A stretch of DNA of 64,000 nt, taken from positions 89,054,501 to 89,118,500 of the forward strand of contig CP142454.1 in NCBI GenBank assembly GCA_038049695.1. The letters run 5' to 3'. Under the pieces are notes generated by a model, which ran no database searches, was not told the origin of the DNA, and saw only the letters and a list, made by a program, of their open reading frames with translations. Position 1 is the stretch's first letter. Each line of letters starts with the position of its first letter. The position numbers and the translations under genes were made by a program. The stretch is from Cinnamomum chago. Lineage: Eukaryota; Streptophyta; Magnoliopsida; Laurales; Lauraceae. Positions 60,276-64,000 of this stretch are shown in pieces.

Positions 60276-60509
60276 CTAGTGAGAAGAAATACCATCAGCA
60301 ACCTTCATAACAGCTAGAAAGTGTCCTTTCTTATAAATTTCCAATGCAAGCTGACCATAAATCTCAATTGTAGCCTGCTTGGTCGAGAAAATTAGCAATC
60401 TAGTCAGAAAATCTGGCATTCTCACTGTGACATTCGTCTTGTGTCTGACCTTTATGGAGCCTGTTTTTGTTGTATAGTTTCTTCGTTCCTTCTTGAAACC
60501 TTTACCCAT
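60276..60509 (-). CDS. Unidentified 77-residue open frame inside a CGL160 intron
   Basis: A minus-strand frame begins MGKGFKKERRNYTTKTGSIK and continues with VRMPDFLTRLLIFSTKQATI and YGQLALEIYKKGHFLAVMKV. It has an ATG, a stop and a balanced, protein-like composition. I do not recognise the family. It may be a small gene, an exon of an antisense gene, or a fragment carried in by a transposon. No promoter or splice context supports it strongly. Confidence 0.25.
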   Translation of the reverse strand: MGKGFKKERRNYTTKTGSIKVRHKTNVTVRMPDFLTRLLIFSTKQATIEIYGQLALEIYKKGHFLAVMKVADGISSH

Positions 60510-61543
60510 ACCTCAGAAAAGATTTTGAGTTGAATTTCATGCCAATTTATACATGATTGCTTCTGGTGGATGTATATAGGGGGGCAAACTTTTATTGCAT
60601 GAAAAATTGTGCATCTCAGACTTGTTCTGTCTTCAGCTTTGGTACAGGGTTCCTTGGTTCATTGGTCTATATACGCATGCTTGGTAACACTGTGGATTCT
60701 ATGGCAGATGGAGCTAGAGGGTTATGAAGTACCTACCCACATACTCTTGAGCTACTTCGTTTTAATTGTTATTTCACAAAACATGTTTGACAAATGAGCG
60801 AAACTGATAGTAAAATTCTTGTTGGCGTAGCTTTATATTGGCCACAATTGTGTAAAGAAGATTAGTTTGGTTCCCTCAAGACTTATGCTAACAGAAAGTT
60901 TCATGGCAGGGGTGCTGTTGGGCAACCGAGGCTACTTGTTCCAGTTATGCTGGTCATGATTTATAATTGTTGGAATGGGTAATTTGACTTTTGTGCCTTT
61001 TTTTTCTTTTCCAACCAGTCAGATATGAAAATTTCTCTTTTTTTTTTTTGTGTGCTTAATTTTGTTATCCTGTTAAAGATTTTAATAATTTCTCTTTGGA
61101 TTAAATCTTCATATTATTAAATTCTATTGCATTATCATTTGGTTAATTGCCTCTGAGTGGGGTCGGGTTACTAATTATTCTCTGGTTTTACTAATCTTTT
61201 ATTTTTTGCTATATTGGGTACTCAAAACTCACACACTCTCACATGCAAACCAGCTGAACTACAGTTGGGGACCTCTGATTTTTCTATTCTTGTGTTCATA
61301 CAAAATCTTTTGATTTGTCAAATGTGTGATTTTTTCCAACAATACTGTTGCAGATTCTTGTCCCAGATTATGGCTTTATGCACCTCGATTTGATACCAAT
61401 GCTTGTGGGGTTTTTCACCTACAAGATTGCTACCTCTGTTCAAGCCATTGAGGAAGCTCTCAATATCGTCGAGAGGAAGCAGGAAGTATAAAGTAGCATG
61501 TGCTTCCCAATGTCATTCATCTTGAGTTATGCTTGAGGAGATT

Positions 61544-64000
61544 TGTCACGACCCGGGCCCGAATTACGGTAACCCCGAGCCGTGAGCCCATACTTACTCC
61601 CGTAAACCCCGAATTAACCGAAGTTAAAACGGAATCCACAAGGGATATCAATCTCAATAACCTGTTAAATATACAAATTTCTGCGGAACATATACATTGA
61701 CAATATCAATTCACTATACATGTATACAAAAAGAATCGAGTCCTTATACATGTATCATTTCCCACTTGGTTCGTCAATTGGTGCACACCCAACACGATAC
61801 GATAACAATTACTTACATTCCAAAAATGAATATACAAAATGACTATTCAAAACGTTTCACAAAATGTTACAATCCTTTTCGCACTCGAATACCCATCAAA
61901 CGGTATTCCGGCCATTCCACTCGTTCAAACCTCCTGGAGGAACCGGAGCGGTCTCCTCCGCTAGCGCCGGGGGCGCTGCTGCATCGGCAATGGCAAACGG
62001 GCCTGTGATGTCATCAACAACACTAATGAACACGACGGTTCAACAATGTATAAACAATTCTTGTGATAACTCATGTTAGTACATACATTGAAGTCATTTA
62101 ATTCATTTGGTAACAATTACCATTCTAGACAATTCTAGATAAGTCCTACAATGACAATAAATAACATAAAAGTCTATCAACAGGCATTCGTTCATTTCAT
62201 TTCATTTCGTGTCATTTCATTTCATTGCCTTTCATTTACCATCTTCCCTCAAAGGAAGGATTCATCTTCCAAATGGAAGGCATCAATCAATATCTATAGA
62301 TATGATCGGAATATGTGAGACTTATTAATATCCGGGCCAGAGACAACTAGCATCACCACGGAGCTCCGGAACGCCCCAAATCAATCTGCTGCAGCAGGAT
62401 TATTCAATTCATTGTTACCTTTAGTAACTGTGCATTCTTTATTCATTCAGTGTATTATTTATTTATTCATTCAGTGTATTATTCAATTCAGCTCCGTAAC
62501 GAGCTTAAGGCATTACAAGTAGTGCCATATTCAGGATTTGCATCACCTCCATTAATTCTATTCAAGTTCACAATCCAATTTCTAAACCAAGCAAATGGGT
62601 GAGACGCTTGTTATTTAATGTACGTGTTATTCTAGATGAACATCACTTTGGATAGTAGTTTGTACATTCAAATAACCCAAGCTAACACTCACATAGGTTT
62701 AGACAACCATTTGAAGAACTAGTACTTAATTGTCACTATTATTTTCTCTTAATTTCCTTAATCTCAATAATCTTAGATTAGGGCAATATTAGTTCCAACA
62801 CTAATTTATAGACCCCTACTAATCATAGAAAACAAATTTGGTTCCAAAAAATTTCTCAAATTCCACTGATGGTCCGATCGATCGGCTCGAAACAGCTCCC
62901 AGTTAAAAAGACAGTCCGATCGATCGGACTGCAGGTCCGATCGATCGGACCTGGGCGTGTTGCAGGTCCGGGAGAAAACTTGTTTTTCTCCTTCCCATTC
63001 CATTCTTTTCTACATTCAAATCATTCTTAATCCTACAAGAAGATGAAACTCCATGTTTCCCTTTCATACACCATCCATTAACCATTCCAATCAATCAAAA
63101 AAAAAAGTTCCAAAACTTGATGGAAAATGCATAAACTTCAATCCATGGCAAACTCAATAACTTTTACAATGTCTAACACTAATCACAAGCAAGGTTTATA
63201 CTTGCCTCTTATGAAGTCTAATAGCAAGAGCCCTCTTTCCTTGGTTTGGCTTTGAGATGAAAATACCCAAATGAAACCCTAACTTCATGAAAACATGTAA
63301 ATGAGCTCTTATGAGTCATTTGTTCTAGGAATCAATTCAAATAACCACTAGAACTAGGAAAATCCAAAAAGGAGAGTAATTACTCACTTGTTGTTCCAAC
63401 AAGGAGATCTTGAGGTCTCCTTCAAGCTTTTCTCTTCAACAATGGGGGAAAGGGCTTAGGGAAGATGATAAAGATGATGCCTCTCACACCAAAAATACAA
63501 GCACCTTTCCAATCTCACACTTGATGAAGGAAATGGAAGAGAAGGGAGAAGAGGAAAATGACTCTAGGGTTTGCTTGAGAGTGAAATGAATGCTAAGGTT
63601 CATTTCATTCTAATATATGGATGTCTCACACTAAAGCCCCCTCCCATTTACCTTTATTGCATTTTGAGTCAAATGAAACCTCATTTGGTCCATTTGATGT
63701 CAAATGGAGTCGCGTCTATTATGAAAGTTGACGTACTACTCGAGATACACACGTTGGTATCAAGGGTTTCCGTATTTGACGAAATACGCAAAAACTCGTA
63801 TTTACGAAAAAGTCCTTAGCCTAACATGTTTGAGTCTAAACTCACTTTAACGAATTCAATTTCATTTCATTATGCTTAATGCATCATTTGGGACTAATTT
63901 GTCTCTCTTTGGTCATTAATCCTCATTAACACAATTATTCATGCTTAATTAACATTAATCCCGATTAATTAGCCTTAAATCGTGATTAGTTTGGGTCGGG
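61544..64000 (-). mobile_element. Long LTR, cut by the window edge
   Basis: It begins TGTCACGACCCGGG at 61544, and the window ends in TTTGGGTCGGG. Together these suggest ends of the TGTCACGACC...GGTCGTGACA type common for long plant Ty3-gypsy LTRs, with only the last few bases beyond the window. No primer-binding site adjoins the 61544 end, so it would be a solo LTR or the outer LTR of an element extending right. No protein domain is seen in its 2.45 kb. Class and completeness are inferred. Confidence 0.55.
62872..62951. repeat. Three copies of a GTCCGATCGATCGGAC palindrome
   Basis: GTCCGATCGATCGG at 62872-62885, GTCCGATCGATCGGAC at 62914-62929 and GGTCCGATCGATCGGACC at 62934-62951, inside the LTR. 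The last two are perfect palindromes. Confidence 0.92.

Larger units (their letters stand above)
58661..61491 (+). pseudogene. CGL160: CGL160-like gene, 3' exons only, probably decaying
   Basis: Five exons resemble the C-terminal membrane domain of CGL160, a thylakoid factor related to bacterial AtpI/UncI that aids chloroplast ATP synthase CF0/CF1 assembly: 58661-58741, 59001-59092, 60637-60720, 60910-60978 and 61354-61491. They encode RGDPKVLAAQAREQYFKL, LTLGIGGIGVFYAYVSYSPE, FGTGFLGSLVYIRMLGN, VGQPRLLVPVMLVMIYN and ILVPDYGFMHLDLIPMLVGF. The roughly 200-residue N-terminal region of the family, with its transit peptide, is not found upstream; an E6-like gene lies only 0.9 kb away. The last junction (exon ending AAT-GG, next starting ATT) is one base out of frame, and a few residues appear missing before VGQPR. 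A TRIM sits in intron 2 and an LTR begins 53 bp after the stop. A long-intron functional gene or an assembly error remains possible. Confidence 0.7.

Overview
The window is nuclear DNA of a flowering plant. Genes are split by GT-AG introns, one gene carries a plastid transit peptide, and the gene families (CC-type glutaredoxin, HAESA-type LRR receptor kinase, chloroplast triose-phosphate translocator, TAXIMIN, E6-like protein) are those of seed plants. Genes are sparse in an AT-rich, transposon-filled background, as in a medium or large woody-plant genome. The species cannot be fixed from what I see.

Layout. A CC-type glutaredoxin gene (0.95-1.36 kb, +) is followed by MITEs and a nine-copy ~240-bp tandem array (5.9-7.9 kb). 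An HSL1-like receptor kinase occupies 9.15-13.24 kb (-). From 13.3 to 21.3 kb I see only SINEs, MITEs and simple repeats. A very young 4.37-kb gag-only LTR element (TR-GAG type) lies at 21.28-25.65 kb. A complete 12-exon triose-phosphate/phosphate translocator gene lies at 27.46-33.82 kb (-). A Tourist-like element, an orphan exon-like segment and a 3.3-kb Helitron fill 34.4-40.6 kb. A class II DnaJ/HSP40 gene with a perfect heat-shock element lies at 41.76-44.25 kb (-). A 2.2-kb array of a GTGGGGCCCAC-type palindrome lies at 45.5-47.7 kb. A two-exon TAXIMIN peptide gene is at 51.3-51.6 kb (-), and an E6-like secreted protein gene at 57.24-57.77 kb (+). The last exons of a CGL160-like gene, with a TRIM in one intron, are at 58.66-61.49 kb (+). 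A long LTR starting 53 bp after that stop codon runs to the window edge.

The genes do not form an operon or cluster; they are independent plant loci. Function is clear for the translocator (photosynthate export from chloroplasts), HSL1 (peptide perception at the plasma membrane), the DnaJ protein (HSP70 co-chaperone) and the glutaredoxin (probable TGA-factor partner). Most of the unusual content is repetitive DNA: six Tourist-like elements with TAA/TTA target duplications, hAT-type MITEs with perfect 8-bp duplications, a perfect 61-bp foldback nested in a Helitron, a 280-bp TRIM, two SINE families, and homotypic clusters of TCP-site-like palindromes. I found no clearly new enzymatic system. 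The strongest candidates for a second look are the GGGCCCAC array, the gag-only element with its in-phase tandem array, and the apparently decaying CGL160 copy.
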